A stretch of 64,000 nt of DNA from Sycobia sp. Sy_11. Its lineage: Eukaryota > Arthropoda > Insecta > Hymenoptera > Epichrysomallidae. The number at the start of each line of letters is the position of its first letter. Position 1 is the first letter of the stretch. Of this stretch, positions 35,390 to 48,161 are shown in pieces. Location: contig JACCIC010000022.1 of the NCBI GenBank assembly GCA_018907035.1, positions 1,612,501 through 1,676,500 on the forward strand. Reading direction: 5' to 3'. The notes under the pieces are model-generated. The model saw only the letters and a list, made by a program, of their open reading frames with translations, was not told where the DNA came from and made no database searches. Made by a program: the position numbers and the translations under genes.

Positions 35390-35495
35390 ATGCCGAAGAT
35401 CGGGGAGCTGCTACGGTCCATCGGGGCCGTAGCGATGCTGCTGCTCGCCTGGAGTGTCGACGTCCTCGGGCGGCTCGACATCGCCATCGCCCAAG
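35390..35495 (+). CDS. First coding exon with signal peptide, gene unidentified
   Basis: The ATG at 35390 is the first in its frame. It encodes 35 residues: MPKIGELLRSIG, then a hydrophobic core AVAMLLLAWSV, then DVLGRLDIAIAQ, and one base of the next codon. CAAG/GTAAGCC at 35495/35496 is a strong splice-donor match and leaves a phase-1 intron. Positive residues before the core, a core of about 11 residues and a small-residue stretch after it are typical of a signal peptide. Phase-1 introns after the signal exon are common in secreted and immunoglobulin-type or receptor proteins. So the gene probably encodes a secreted or membrane protein whose remaining exons lie to the right, outside or far along this window. 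I do not recognise the family. Reading on past the donor yields intron-like, AT-rich codons. Confidence 0.55.
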
Positions 35496-37754
35496 GTAAG
35501 CCAGGCACGAGGAACTGTCCCAGCCTTTCTTTTTATCAAATTGAGCTTCAATTCTTCTTAAGTATATTGCATCGGCGTAGACAACGAAAATTGGCAGGAT
35601 TCATTTACCGAGACGAAAACTGGTATATTTTGCGGTAATCGGTTCACGATTACGCTCAGAAGGCATTTTTGCGGCTAACTAATATATTTAATTTCATATC
35701 ATTATGGGACAAATTGAAAGTTATATTCTAATGCTTATTTAGATGTGGAATAACAATAACGCTCAAAACCACGGATGAAAATATTCAAAGAATAAAACGG
35801 ACTTATTCATGATTTAACAATAAACTGATTGGTGCTTTATTTTTCAAAACTTTTCTGCTCTTTTTTAATTATATTTATAAAATACAAATGTATATCAAAT
35901 TTTTAAAGACAAGTTTCCCATAAGTCTTAAAAGACTGGAAATAGGGCAAATTTCAAATTTCTATGGAAAAATGGATGTTGGAATTCGTTATGAAAAGGAA
36001 CGCACGCAGATAGAGCGCCACAATCGTTTCATATAACAAATAAAATAGAAATAAATTTTAACAGAAAATTGGGCTTGATAGTCTCCACCTTTCCTTTCTT
36101 TTTCCTTTTCATATTTTCGTATAGGTAAATATTTATATTCTAACTAAATTGGTATTGGATGAAGTCGAAAAGTTTGTACAGGTAGATATTGACGTATACA
36201 CTTCCGATACTAACATGAAATATTCATTGCATAATAAAAAGTGAAACGGGTCGAAAACAATTTTTAACTTTTTTCTCTGTTTATTCTTGTGTATATGTAT
36301 ATAAATGCCCCGCGACAGCATTCAACTAGAGGGGAGGTGGCTGTACGGGTCGGGCGTCTGGGTAATTTACTACAACTCGATTAGCGGGTGTTTCATTCGC
36401 GTTTTGAATGTCGTCATTACTGCCATCATGATGCTTTCGAACATCTCAGATATTACATACTGAGGGTATAATAGGCCTGACGTTCGATATCTTCATGTTT
36501 GCAATAACAGAGTAGTGTGATCTGCATCTCTTTTCGTAAAAGAACGTATAATATTATATTACTAATTTTCTTTTTAAATTAAATGAGTACACCAATTTAA
36601 AATAACCAATTTCTCTGGCTCATACTTAAAATTGTGCATATTTAGCAAGTTATGTTTTTCTGCCATTATGAGCAAATTTCACTGCTTAGAAAATAGCAAT
36701 TCATAACAATTTTTGATCAATTTAAAATTATACATTCTAATTAAACCTTGATGAGCAATTTTGAAAGATTTCTACCCAAAAATTAAAAAGTAATTGACGA
36801 TAAAGGCAACGAAATAATGCGATTTGTATACGCAAAATGGTCAATGGTTTATGTTACAAAAGTCATGTATGTAAAATATTTATTAATATCAAATAAAAAG
36901 AAATTACTTATAGTTTTAATAAAGCTATTTTCTATTAGACTTGATAACTAATAAGTCCAAATTCCCTTTTTCAAAAATCAAAACTTTTTAGATTATATCA
37001 TTTTGGAGGTTGAACTCGGGAAAACTTTTTTGTTAAAAATATATTTTTCAGGAAAAAATCGTATTATATAAAATACTAACTATGATATTTATTGAAATAA
37101 TTCCGATTTCAATAACGAAATTTAATTAATTATATTCGATTTACCAAAAAATATATCCGGATTCGTATTCTAGGTAAGAAAAAACATAAGAAAAACCTGT
37201 TTTAATCATGAGAGCTTTTTCTTCGTTTGAAATATATATACCAGTTGATGAAACAAAGTGTTTATATACATATCAAAGTCTAGATTCATTAATAATATAA
37301 TATTTCGATGCTGTCTGGATTAATCCAAAGATGTTTTCTGTATTGTTAATTTGTATCATTTCATTACTCACTCATCGGGATCAGTATAGAGCACAGATAA
37401 ATTTTTGTCTGGTATTGGCAGTAAACGAATAGATTTTATTATAAAAAGGCCTAAAAACTCTCCTTTCTTTTATTATAATTCTTGAGTAGGACATTATGCT
37501 GCGCCACCTTTCCGATCTATTCAATATTCATACGCCCTCCCTCCTGTATATATAAAAATAATAGAAATATATTACGTCGTTCAAAAGGTTGTAAATTTTA
37601 GTTTTATATTACACTTTATCATAAATTAATAATCTTTAGTAAATTCAAATATTTTCTTTTCTATTCAATAAATTTTGCATGAAAACGAATTTTACGAAAA
37701 ATTATTATATTTTTTACTAGTACTTAAATTATCAGAAAATTTACTATATGTATA
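35496..37754 (+). other. Probable intron, AT-rich
   Basis: Starts at the GTAAGC donor. No exon-like frame or repeat was recognised in this part. Confidence 0.4.
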
Positions 37755-37830
37755 AGGAGGCTACATATTAATGTAGCCTCCTGACCGCACTCCCTCCCTC
37801 ACTCCTCTCGTCCGACCACCAAACTTTATA
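37755..37830 (-). repeat. Perfect 28-bp palindrome plus dispersed repeat copy
   Basis: AGGAGGCTACAT, four bases, then ATGTAGCCTCCT (37755-37782) is a perfect 12-bp-arm palindrome. Its right arm continues into the reverse complement of the repeat at 30545-30608. Confidence 0.8.
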
Positions 37831-37833
37831 TAC

Positions 37834-37840
<7 letters not shown>

Positions 37841-37896
<56 letters not shown>
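37841..37896. repeat. (TA)n microsatellite
   Basis: 56 bp of TA. Confidence 0.97.
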
Positions 37897-37898
<2 letters not shown>

Positions 37899-38865
37899 TA
37901 GTTCTTCTTTGCTCCTTTCTATTATATCTAACTTTATATCATATCTAATTTTTATCAAAAATCAGTAGAAAGTAATGCGAACATAATTATAAATATATTA
38001 CAACTTCTCATAAGTCAAGTACGTCTTTGAATTATTAGAAAGTTTACTAGATTTTCGTGAAACATTTCTCGCAGTGCAACGGATAATGTTGTTGCAAAAT
38101 TTACAGTAATTTGATAGTATTTTGTTTCATATACTATATGCTGTATTTAACAGCTTATTGATCAGTAGTTCAAATGATAATTTTTCCAACTGTTATATGA
38201 TTATATTACAACGTATTTGACGAGTATAGTTTGATGAATAGTTTCGATTATTTTATGCAGCTTTCATAAAATCAATAGATTATAATCAATAGATTATATT
38301 GTTTAAAATCGATTTGCAATTAATTTATAACGAACAGCTGCATACATCTATTAATATTTTTACAAATATGCGAAAATTGTGATTGATGTAAAATTTTCTA
38401 TGATTTTTGAATCCCACTTCAGCTGATCTGTAATTGGAAATCTATGTACAATGAAATAAATGTCGCGACAAGAATGTTTTTAACTACAATCATATGTTTT
38501 TAACTTCAGATTTTAATACATTACTCACTGGAATATTGTCGTCTTGTATCCATATAGCTACCCTGTATAGTACATTATTCTTACACACATATAATACACA
38601 TGATGTATACAGTATAAAGTTCCCTTTCTTCTGTCTGTCTTTGTCACAATATCCACGTGTTTTGCCTATATTAATAATAATTCGTCCATCATTCAGTGCT
38701 TGGACGGGACGGCTTTGCTACGATTCTCCCATTCTCAACTTGTCACTTCAAGCCGGCAATAATATCCCGCGAACCCGTTAACGAGACAACAGGGGTGAAG
38801 GGGGCGGTGTTAGAAAAATGGGAAGGATAGCAGAGAAAAGAAAATCGAACGAGGCTTGAGTGGTG

Positions 38866-38868
<3 letters not shown>

Positions 38869-38915
<47 letters not shown>
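38869..38915. repeat. (TA)n microsatellite
   Basis: 47 bp of TA. Confidence 0.97.
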
Positions 38916-38919
<4 letters not shown>

Positions 38920-39251
38920 TTATAAGTATGGATAATTCTCAGCAGAGCATTTGGCCCTAGCGCGCTGCGGAATAATTTTTGGGGTAGCGTTAGCTCGCCC
39001 TTCTATATAGCTTTTCATACCATATATATATAAGTAATACAGTAGTGACTTTTCCTTATGGTCATGCGTAAGTATGAAAGCGCGTGGGACAGGGGAGAGG
39101 AGGCTGCAGCGAGAGACACGTGGCCGTGGCAGCGAAGCGTATAGTATTCTATAATGCCTTACGCACGCGTGTCCCTCCCCCACCCTCTTCCGTATTTTCT
39201 TTCTTCTTTCTCCCCTATTGCTCACGCATAGAGTTTCCTAAAAACTATGAC

Positions 39252-39253
<2 letters not shown>

Positions 39254-39307
<54 letters not shown>
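39254..39307. repeat. (TA)n microsatellite
   Basis: 54 bp of TA. Confidence 0.97.
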
Positions 39308-39312
<5 letters not shown>

Positions 39313-39579
39313 CTATATACAGGGGATAAAGCACAAATTCACATTCATGAGAAGGAAAATTTGTAGTTCGTTTCAATTGGGCTCTATTAGGATAATAAAA
39401 GTATAAAAGTGTAAAAGTATGCTAAGTATCCTAATTAAACAGTATCACCATCACATATCACATATACATTATATGACAAATATAAAGAGAAAAATTTGAA
39501 AACAAAAAGAGAGTGAGAGAGACCTCTCTGTCGCTGTCTCTCTCTATCTCTCTCGTTCTCTGTTTCTCGTTCTCTGTCC

Positions 39580-39582
<3 letters not shown>

Positions 39583-39612
<30 letters not shown>
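39583..39612. repeat. (CT)n tract
   Basis: 30 bp of pure CT at the end of a longer imperfect pyrimidine stretch that starts near 39520. Confidence 0.95.
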
Positions 39613-39615
<3 letters not shown>

Positions 39616-39937
39616 CTCTCGGACTGCCTGAATTGTGAAAAGGAGTATTAAGGCGATCGTGGCGCTGATAGTATATGTTTTCACTATATGCTGGTATATG
39701 TGTGCACCATTTTATTGAGTTGGGCGGGTTCGCTCGTTTCATTTTTGGGCGATAAATCCACGGGAAATTAAGCTGTTTAACGTACAAAATACATATATCA
39801 TGCTCTCTTCTTTTCTTGGTTTGCTTTATTTCATCTTTTATAATCCACTTAGGTGCCAACAAGAGTGGTTTGTATATGTATGTGCGTGAGCGTGTCAGGT
39901 GTCTAACAGATTGTGTGTGTGCGTGTGCGCGTATGTA

Positions 39938-39941
<4 letters not shown>

Positions 39942-39992
<51 letters not shown>
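39942..39992. repeat. (TA)n microsatellite
   Basis: 51 bp of TA. Confidence 0.97.
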
Positions 39993-40003
<11 letters not shown>

Positions 40004-40072
40004 CACATACCTATTGTTCCATAAGACATTTCGCATAGGTAATAAAAACAACAGAGGTAAACGTCCTTAAAG

Positions 40073-40076
<4 letters not shown>

Positions 40077-40129
<53 letters not shown>
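40077..40129. repeat. (TA)n microsatellite
   Basis: 53 bp of TA. Confidence 0.97.
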
Positions 40130-40132
<3 letters not shown>

Positions 40133-40664
40133 GTATAGTTTTATTTATTTAAACCAGTAAACTTTCTTATATTATTAATGCTCCTGCAATATGGCGGAAG
40201 TGCGTGATGGGGGAAAAATCGAAAGGCAGCCTCTAAAATTTATAGGAAATTTACTGGCTCGTATATATAAAAATAATTTCCTCTTTAATACCGGGAGAGT
40301 CTATAATAAAACCGAGAACGTGCAGCTCTTTCGGGTTGCGTATATTACGCTCCACTGACCTTCGATGAATAGAACTTAACTTTTACATGACGCATATAGG
40401 CATCAATCATTCATCTATTAATAAATTCGCTTATGGAGCCGTTGCGTCGGGGCATCGGGAAATTTCTTTTTCCAATAAAATTTTCGACGTCCGTGAGTCG
40501 ACAAACTATTTTCCAGTCGCTTATGACATACTCGCGCACACACTCACATATATGCCTAAATGTATTTGCATAGTAAAACAACTGTTATTCACATTATATT
40601 GTATATTTATTGTACAACATCCGCGAACTTTGCAAGTCTTTCGCGCGGGAGCGGAAAGGCGATA

Positions 40665-41922
40665 TACGAGGGTGGATTGATAAGTTTCCGGCATGGCCAA
40701 GAAAAACAACGTTTTCAAGAATTTTTTTTTATTTCTCAACATAATCTCATCTAAGGCTGATACATTTCTCACAGCGGTGTTCTAGCCTAGTAATGCCATC
40801 TCTATAGACTGATTCGTCAAGCTCCTCAAAATACCCATTTACAGTTTCGATTACTTCTTCATTGTCCGCAAATCTCTTACCGCCAAGCCATTTTTTGAGG
40901 TTAGGAAACTGATAATAGTTACTCGGGGCTAGCTCTGGAGAGTAAGGAGGGTGCGGCATCAATTCAAACTTCAGATCATTGATTTTAGCCATCGCAACGA
41001 TTGATATGTGCGCTGGTGCGTTATGGTGATGAAAAAAGATTTTTTTCTTCGCCAGATGAGTTCGTTTAATTTTCATTTCGTGGCTCAAACGTAAGTATGC
41101 AATAACTCTGTGTAGTATTGACCAGTGATAGTTTTCCCCTTTTCTAGGTAATCAATGTATATAATATCTCTTGCATCCCAAAAAACAGTAGCCATAACCT
41201 TGTTCGCCGAAAAAATTGTTTTTGCCTACTTTGCAGTTGGTTCCCCTGGTCCAATCCACTGTTTAGACTGTTGTTGGGTTTCAGGAGTGTAGTGGTGGAC
41301 CCAAGCTTCGTCAGCAGTTACGAATCGACGCAAAAATTCGCTTGGATTACGCTTATAACGCCAAATTGGCGGTAGAAATTTTCTTTCGAATCAATTTTTG
41401 ATCGACTGTTAGCAAACGCGGCACCCATCTTGCACAGAGCTTTTCCATATACAAATGTTGGTGCAAAATATTTTGTATACGTTCATATGACATCTTACAG
41501 GTCTCAGCTATCTCACGCTCTTTTAATCTGCGGTCTTTGAGCACTATTTGATGGATTTTTTCGATCATATCTGGAGTTGTGACCTCAATGGAGCGTCCTG
41601 AGCGAGGCTCATCAGAGGTACTCATACGACCCTTTTTACACTCGGAAACCCACTGATTAATTGTTGAATATGATGGGTAGGATGTCCCCAGTGTTGAGTC
41701 CATTTCTTCTTTAGTTTCCTTCGGCGTTGACCCGTGCAAATAAAAGTATTTGATGACAGCACGATTTTCTAGCTGTTCCATTTTTACGAAAAACACAGAG
41801 GCGTCTTGTTCAGCGTGCTCTCAAACCTAAACTAACATGGCGATCGGACTGAAACTATAGCTACAAGCTATCTAAGGATGGTACTATAGAACGCCACCTT
41901 AAGGTAGGCCTAGTAAATCGTA
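40665..41922 (-). mobile_element. Mariner element, inactive
   Basis: The left end begins TACGAGGGTGGATTGATAAG. The right end, reversed, begins TACGATTTACTAGGCC and looks like the same repeat with about 7 bp lost. Length is about 1258 bp with one transposase on the minus strand. The left repeat shares its first bases with the mariner fragment at 1559. Confidence 0.8.
40747..41781 (-). pseudogene. Mariner transposase with mutated catalytic residues
   Basis: Starts MEQLENRAVIKYFYLHGSTP at 41781. The N-terminal part includes SGRSIEVTTPDMIEKIHQIV and LCARWVPRLLT. A frameshift lies near 41362. The next frame resumes at FLRRFVTADEAWVHHYTPE with the first catalytic Asp present, then a TAG near 41232. 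A further frameshift near 41089 leads to the C-terminal part. There the second Asp is His (FFHHHNAPAH, codon 41023-41025) and the third is Asn (APSNYYQFP, codon 40918-40920). Their spacing is still 34 residues. The usual C-terminal end follows (LEHRCEKCISLR) with a stop where relatives continue. Transposase activity is impossible for two independent reasons: the broken frame and the missing metal ligands. Confidence 0.88.
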
Positions 41923-42678
41923 CATGCCTGACGATGCGAGGCGATCGGTGCGAATGAATAAGTGCGGTGGCTGTGTAAATACGCATATACGCATACGCAT
42001 ATGTGACATAGGCAAAACCTAAGAATATTCGCATTGAACGTGAGAAAGATAGATATATTATATACGCATATAAACTACTTGCATACATACATAAGAGCCA
42101 ATAATAACAATAAAACGATTATTATATCATCAAAAAATTCATTTGAATAAATTAGAAAAGCAGGCGCTATTCGCGTGAAATGTTTTAGACGACCAATAAA
42201 CTAAGAACCAAAGAAAAACTCAATATTTAGAGAGCAAAAGCATATTCGTAAAACAAAACATAGATGCGTCTGAATAATAAAAAAAATCATTATAAAACTT
42301 CTAAAAAAATGACTTTTTACAATAACAAAAACAACATTCAGATATAATAATCACCACATCAATAATAAGAACAACAACGTTCAGAAATTCTATAATATAT
42401 GATAATAGTACGGTATTTGTATATGTAATTATGCTGTAACTCAAAATTCTGGTTATTACAAAAATTAGAATCATTTATTAAATTGATGAACGTTTCATAC
42501 TCAATTGATTTCCGTATCCGTATATTTTAAGATAAAGAATAGTCTACTATGACGTTATGTATACGATAAGGATGAGTTGATCAATCAACATTTGGGAAAC
42601 TCCGAAAGCGCGTAGCTAGAGATACGAAACGCTCCTTTTTCACCACACAATAATGGTTTTGCGCAGTTTCTGTGCACT

Positions 42679-42681
<3 letters not shown>

Positions 42682-42721
<40 letters not shown>
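42682..42721. repeat. (CT)n tract
   Basis: 40 bp of CT, 120 bp from a GA tract of opposite sense, so the two could pair as an imperfect inverted repeat. Confidence 0.95.
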
Positions 42722-42722
<1 letters not shown>

Positions 42723-42838
42723 GTGTTTGTGTGTGTGTATGTGTGCTACCACCATGAAATGTAATTTCCAAAAAATGAGAAAATAAAAAAAAGAAGACAG
42801 AAAAAAGAGAGAGAGACAGAAAGAGGAAGGAGGAAGAG

Positions 42839-42841
<3 letters not shown>

Positions 42842-42889
<48 letters not shown>
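42842..42889. repeat. (GA)n tract
   Basis: 48 bp of GA. Confidence 0.97.
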
Positions 42890-42891
<2 letters not shown>

Positions 42892-45676
42892 GGAAGGAAG
42901 TGAGAGCCAGGGAGAGAAAAAGAGAGAAGAGATTTATAGTGAAAGAAAGAGAGGCGTCTGAACTTAATTATTGCCGTTTGTCAGCGGTGGACAGTTTGAC
43001 ATCGTTATATGCGCGTGCGACGATGGAAACGCGCACGTTCTTTTGTTGCCCTATAAACACTGCTTGCGTCATTACTCTTGTTTAGTTTGTCTAGCAGTCT
43101 CCTCCTACTGCCTTCCTCATCCTCCATCGCATAAATAAAGCATCAGCTGTAGCCACGCTAATATCGGGAAAAAGTGCGATTTCTGCGATTTCTGTCTCGT
43201 TATTGTGTATCGAAAAACGATTTATTGCGCTCTTTCGCGAGTGCGTTTGCGATCATTTATAAAACTGCGTAGTTTAGGCAGAAAGTATACTGATTTTAAG
43301 ATCTCCGAAATCTTACATGGCCTTTTGGGAGATGGGTGAACGTTTTAGCGCTCAAAAGTAGAAACGTGAGTTGGTGGAGATACTTTCATAAAGATCGTCG
43401 TGGAGGCATCTTGTGGGAGTAGATTATGAAAACTCGGTTTGGGACACGACGTCAATAATGAACATGAAAGAAGTTAGAAGTTTAAGTTAAATATAAAAAT
43501 AAAAACGAACTTATTATTGAATTTTGTACATATAGTTAAAGCTTAAGAAATGTTAAGAGGATATTATAAAAAATTAATGTTATTTTGGAGCAAAGTTATT
43601 CATTTTTAGTAATTTTTCTTTACATTTTATACTGACATTCGATGAAAAGAGTGTTTAATATTATTTAGTTTTATAGCAGCGCGGGGACTGTTTAATTTTT
43701 TTAATATGTATGCAATAAATAAAACGATAGTTAAGGCTCACTCCAGCATCTAATCTTGTATATGTATATTTCATACTAATAAAATAATACGAGCGTGATT
43801 AATATTACAAATAAAAAAATTTTTTGTAAGATATACAATAAAATAATTAAATGTATATATCGATAACATTTAATTGCTAGAGGTTCATTATTAATATATA
43901 GACCGAGGAATTTATATTCATATTTTTACCGAGTGGCAATTCGATGAAACTGCAAAGAATCCAAAATATTTGAAACTATTGATTGATTAAATGCATACAT
44001 TTTACACAGTTTTCAATAATTATTTTTCGATATTTCAATTTAATAATTATTGAAACGCATTGCTTACTTTTAATGTACTTTGAGAAAAATATATAAAATG
44101 TTTAACAAAATAAGATAATAATAAATGGCTAGTATAAGAGTAAAGGATCATGTTCGTTGAAAAGGATCATTCAATACCTGAAGAGGAGTCAAAGCGTGCT
44201 CGAAATGTTGGACTAGGCGGATGCGATAACAGTAAATTCAGTAGATAGTTGATATGGGAGGGGGCAGTCAGATGGTCCTTTACTAATTACAATTTTTGTT
44301 TCAGTTCTCCTGAAAAATGATTTTTATTTCAGATTAGTTTACGGGATTGATCATAAACAAGGACAGCCTGATTGTTATTATAATTATAATAGTTTAGATA
44401 TGTAAATTTAATTTAATTTAATAGGATTGCGCAACCAAGAAGTATATTTATTAATTTGAATCGATACTGAATTAAATATAAAACCATATTTAGTAATTTT
44501 TCTTTAATTTTAAACAAAGGAATTTCTGTACGGATGCTCGATCTGTACGGTAAATCAAATAATCAGTAACTATGGTTTAAACATTTAATCCTATGGCCTA
44601 ATTAAAAACAGTCGCAGAAAAGACGATTTTCCTCGCATAACGCAAATTGCGAGCCAGAATTACAAGCATCCAAAAAAAATATCTTTTTATGAATAATTAT
44701 AAATTCACAAATTAGAAGTAAAAATTCTTAAATACAAAAGAAAGAAGACATTAGAAATGGACTCTTCCTGAAATCTATTCACCAAGAGACATCCGGAAAT
44801 CATAAGTTTCCTTCGAATTGGTTTGCTTCACTTTATGTTTCATTCTCTTACTTCTGTAACGAAGCAGCGCGTGTTTAAGTATGCGCAAGTTTAAATCTCT
44901 GCGTCTCCACCTGGTGTGGCAGATGTGCCTGACGCGATGCGAGTATTCAGCCGACATTGCCGCGCCCACCGATAGCCGCCACAACGTCGTACGCTCCCCC
45001 ACATTATAATACGACATCACTGCGTGTGTATACGTGAAATAGACCATGAATAATTAACATCGTAATTCATCATTTACTTTACAATAAGGCGAACCTTATG
45101 CTTGCCTATAATGATATATTATATTCTGTCAAAATTTCCTTGCAATCGTGCGATCGGTCAAGTAGCTTTCTCTTTTTGTGACTATATGTAAGCAACCGTG
45201 GTCCATTTATTATATTAGTTTCGATTACAAGGGACCACTACTTAGATGTGGTTTAAATACGGAAAGTAACCATACGATTATCGATTATTCTATTTTTTAG
45301 TTGTTGAATTGAAATCTGCCAAAAAATAGAAGGCTGTAAGCTATAAATATGCAAAGTTGTTTAAAGAATCCTGAAACGGTTGTATAGTTATAATGTGAAT
45401 AGAAAAGTAGTATAGATAATTGATCAATACACAATTGGTAGAATTCATCTTTAGCTATCGCATGATTACCGAACCTTTGATTTTGACATGATCAGACAAA
45501 CTGTTTCAAATGCATGAAGGGTAAAAGAAGATCATTTTTCGTTAAGAAATAATTGCTCGCAAAAATCGAATATTTCAATCAGTGTCATCATAATATATAG
45601 ACGTACACTTACTAAAAAACGATATTTTTATTACAAAATTTTCGCATATCGATATCAGATAAGAATATATTTTAAG

Positions 45677-45678
<2 letters not shown>

Positions 45679-45727
<49 letters not shown>
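45679..45727. repeat. (TA)n microsatellite
   Basis: About 48 bp of TA. Confidence 0.97.
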
Positions 45728-45731
<4 letters not shown>

Positions 45732-46714
45732 TGAGAAATTGAAAAATTGGTATCAATTACAATGGGATATGAATATTTTGATAGACTTTGGCTACACGTT
45801 ATAGACGGTCTTGCAAATTAAATACTAAAGTTAATGAAAATTCTTAAATAAATATTTTTATGAATACGTCATCGAAGAAAGTATTCCACAGAAATAGATT
45901 ATTTCTGTAGGCAAAAACGAAAGCTTTTATTATTTAACATAAGCAACTAGAGTTAGTGAAAAATACAATAATTTTCGACATTAAAAAGGTAGAAACAATT
46001 ATTGGACAAGCTTGTGAAAGTTAAAATGACTATTCTAAGGCTCGGAATAGTGTAGTTGGAGAGTAATGTAGGTATTTGTGGACTAAAACGTTGGCGCCCC
46101 CTGAGGATTGGAGGCTAATAATATATTAACCAGTGAGTAAAATAAGTTAAGATAAGTCAAAGTAATACTTTCTTCAATTTATAAAGATCATTTGTTTATG
46201 GCTTTGAATACATATTTGTTTTGATACTGTGGCACTTGTGTACGTTTCTAGAAATTATATCGCTTTCGAGCGAATTGAATTCCGGCGGCTTGGAGAAACA
46301 ATCATGTTATAAAGAAATTAGTTTGAAAATAAAATAAAATCCTTATATAATTTCTTCTGATTTTTTAAATTTTTTTATAAATCGTATATTTATTTCGTAA
46401 TTTGTTCTATAGGATAACTGTTTATAATTGCTCATTCCCTATATATTATCTTCACAATTTAGATATAAGTACAAGCAATAATATATTAAATTCAATAGTC
46501 GATTCAATGATTGAAAACAAACGATCGTAATTCAATTTTAATAAAATTCAACAAGAAATAAGTAATTAAGTACATATAGACATTTTTATAAGTTATTCAT
46601 GATGAGATTATAAGATTATACACATCAGAATGTAATTTATTCTATCTAAAACCAACAAGAAATATTTTTAACGCTTTCTGACATTCTCTTCTTTTCTTCT
46701 CGTTCACTATACAA

Positions 46715-46925
46715 TTTTTCCAAAATATTCGAGCAATTCAAATTATCTGAGAAGCTCGAGCTGATAGAACTGTTCGAATAGTATGTATGCGTCAAACAAA
46801 CATTGGTCACAATTAGGTTGTTTGAACTGTTAGAAGAACCGAAAGGCTGAAATATTCGAGCAGTTCGACTACTTGAAAGATTTTTTTGGATGAAATATGC
46901 ATTCGCGATGTTCGATGAACAAAAT
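46715..46925. repeat. Degenerate TTCGA-rich repeat, copy 2
   Basis: Contains ATTCGAGCAATTCAA, AACTGTTCGAATAG and GGCTGAAATATTCGAGCAG, resembling text in 34380-34870. The order of blocks is similar but identity is low. Confidence 0.4.
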
Positions 46926-48105
46926 ACTTTCAGTTCTAGCTTATTTCCATTCCGTCTTTAAAATTTACATTTGCATTTGAAAAGCGTTATCAAACTATTG
47001 AACCTATCTATTATTTTAATTTTATACTTTATAAACCATAACTTATAACAAACCAACGAAGAAATAAAATTGACGAATATAATTAAAAATTATTAAATCT
47101 AATAATACTTTTTTTTTAGATTTTTTATGTAATATAACAAATATTGGTTACTGTATTATCTGAATTAAAATTTTTTTTAATCAATATAAAATATAGTTTT
47201 GTATTCTATTATTTAGCAAGAAAAGTTTTTCTATTTTATAAATGGTGTGAACGATTCCTTTCAAAAGGTATTTAGAGAATTTGCTTTGATATTTTTTTCT
47301 CCCAGATCTAACAAATTTTTCTTTATTCTCTTTTTTATTTGAATACTATTATCATATTTTTGAACTGTATTGTATATACATATGAAGGCAAGGAGTAAGT
47401 AATGTATTGATTTTTTAATTGGATATCCTGTAAAAAATTTGGGGTGAAAATTTGGACATCCAGAGCGTATGAGGGTAAGAGAGAGAGAGAGAGAGAGAGA
47501 GTGAGAGGGGAGGGGAGAGATGGTTTATGTGGCAAGCCGAGCAGGTCCCGGTCGGATATTATAACTTAATATTATGCATATTGGTTTTCGAAATATGTGC
47601 GTTGGTCTACCGCGTTCTCAAAATTTAAAATTTTATCAAACCGCTGCTATTGTTGCACACCTTGCTTTTTTATTAAGCGATCCTCGCCGTAGCGATGTAC
47701 ATCGTTAATTAACCAGGTACTATTACAAATTGGTTGCGTACACATGGATGGCTGAATAAGCTGTTTAATATAAATGAGATTGTTCTGTGTGATAATGTTA
47801 TTTTTTTCAATTTTTTTTCATAATTTTCTTTCATTTAACGTCATGTCTATGTTAATAGGTAGTATGGTGAAAAAGCTCATTCATTATATATAGAATGAAA
47901 AATATCTGTACATAAATTTAATTAATTTTGTAAGAATGAATGCATGTACTATCGTATAGTATTATAATAATATAATATATAGTTTAATAAGATAGATTAC
48001 AAGGACAATATCATAATTGTGGGGAAAAATTTATATAGAACTAAATTCATCATAAAAATGTTTGATTTGTAAAGTAGCTAATCCTGAAACTAAAAATTTC
48101 ATTTG

Positions 48106-48108
<3 letters not shown>

Positions 48109-48159
<51 letters not shown>
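48109..48159. repeat. (TA)n microsatellite
   Basis: 51 bp of TA. Confidence 0.97.

Positions 48160-48161
<2 letters not shown>

Larger units (their letters stand above)
37897..40664. other. Gene-free DNA, microsatellite-dense, with one GC block
   Basis: (TA)n at 38869-38915, 39254-39307, 39942-39992 and 40077-40129, and (CT)n at 39583-39612. A GC-richer block lies at 38690-39240. At 40187-40202, CAATATGGCGGAAGTG combines YY1/Pho-like and ETS-like cores. No exon was recognised. Confidence 0.4.
41923..46714. other. Gene-free DNA with microsatellites and one GC block
   Basis: (CT)n at 42682-42721, (GA)n at 42842-42889 and (TA)n at 45679-45727. A GC-richer block at 42590-43270 follows the GA tract. 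A second short CpG-rich patch lies at 44860-45030, where a 90-codon minus-strand frame has no known domain. Otherwise AT-rich. Confidence 0.4.
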
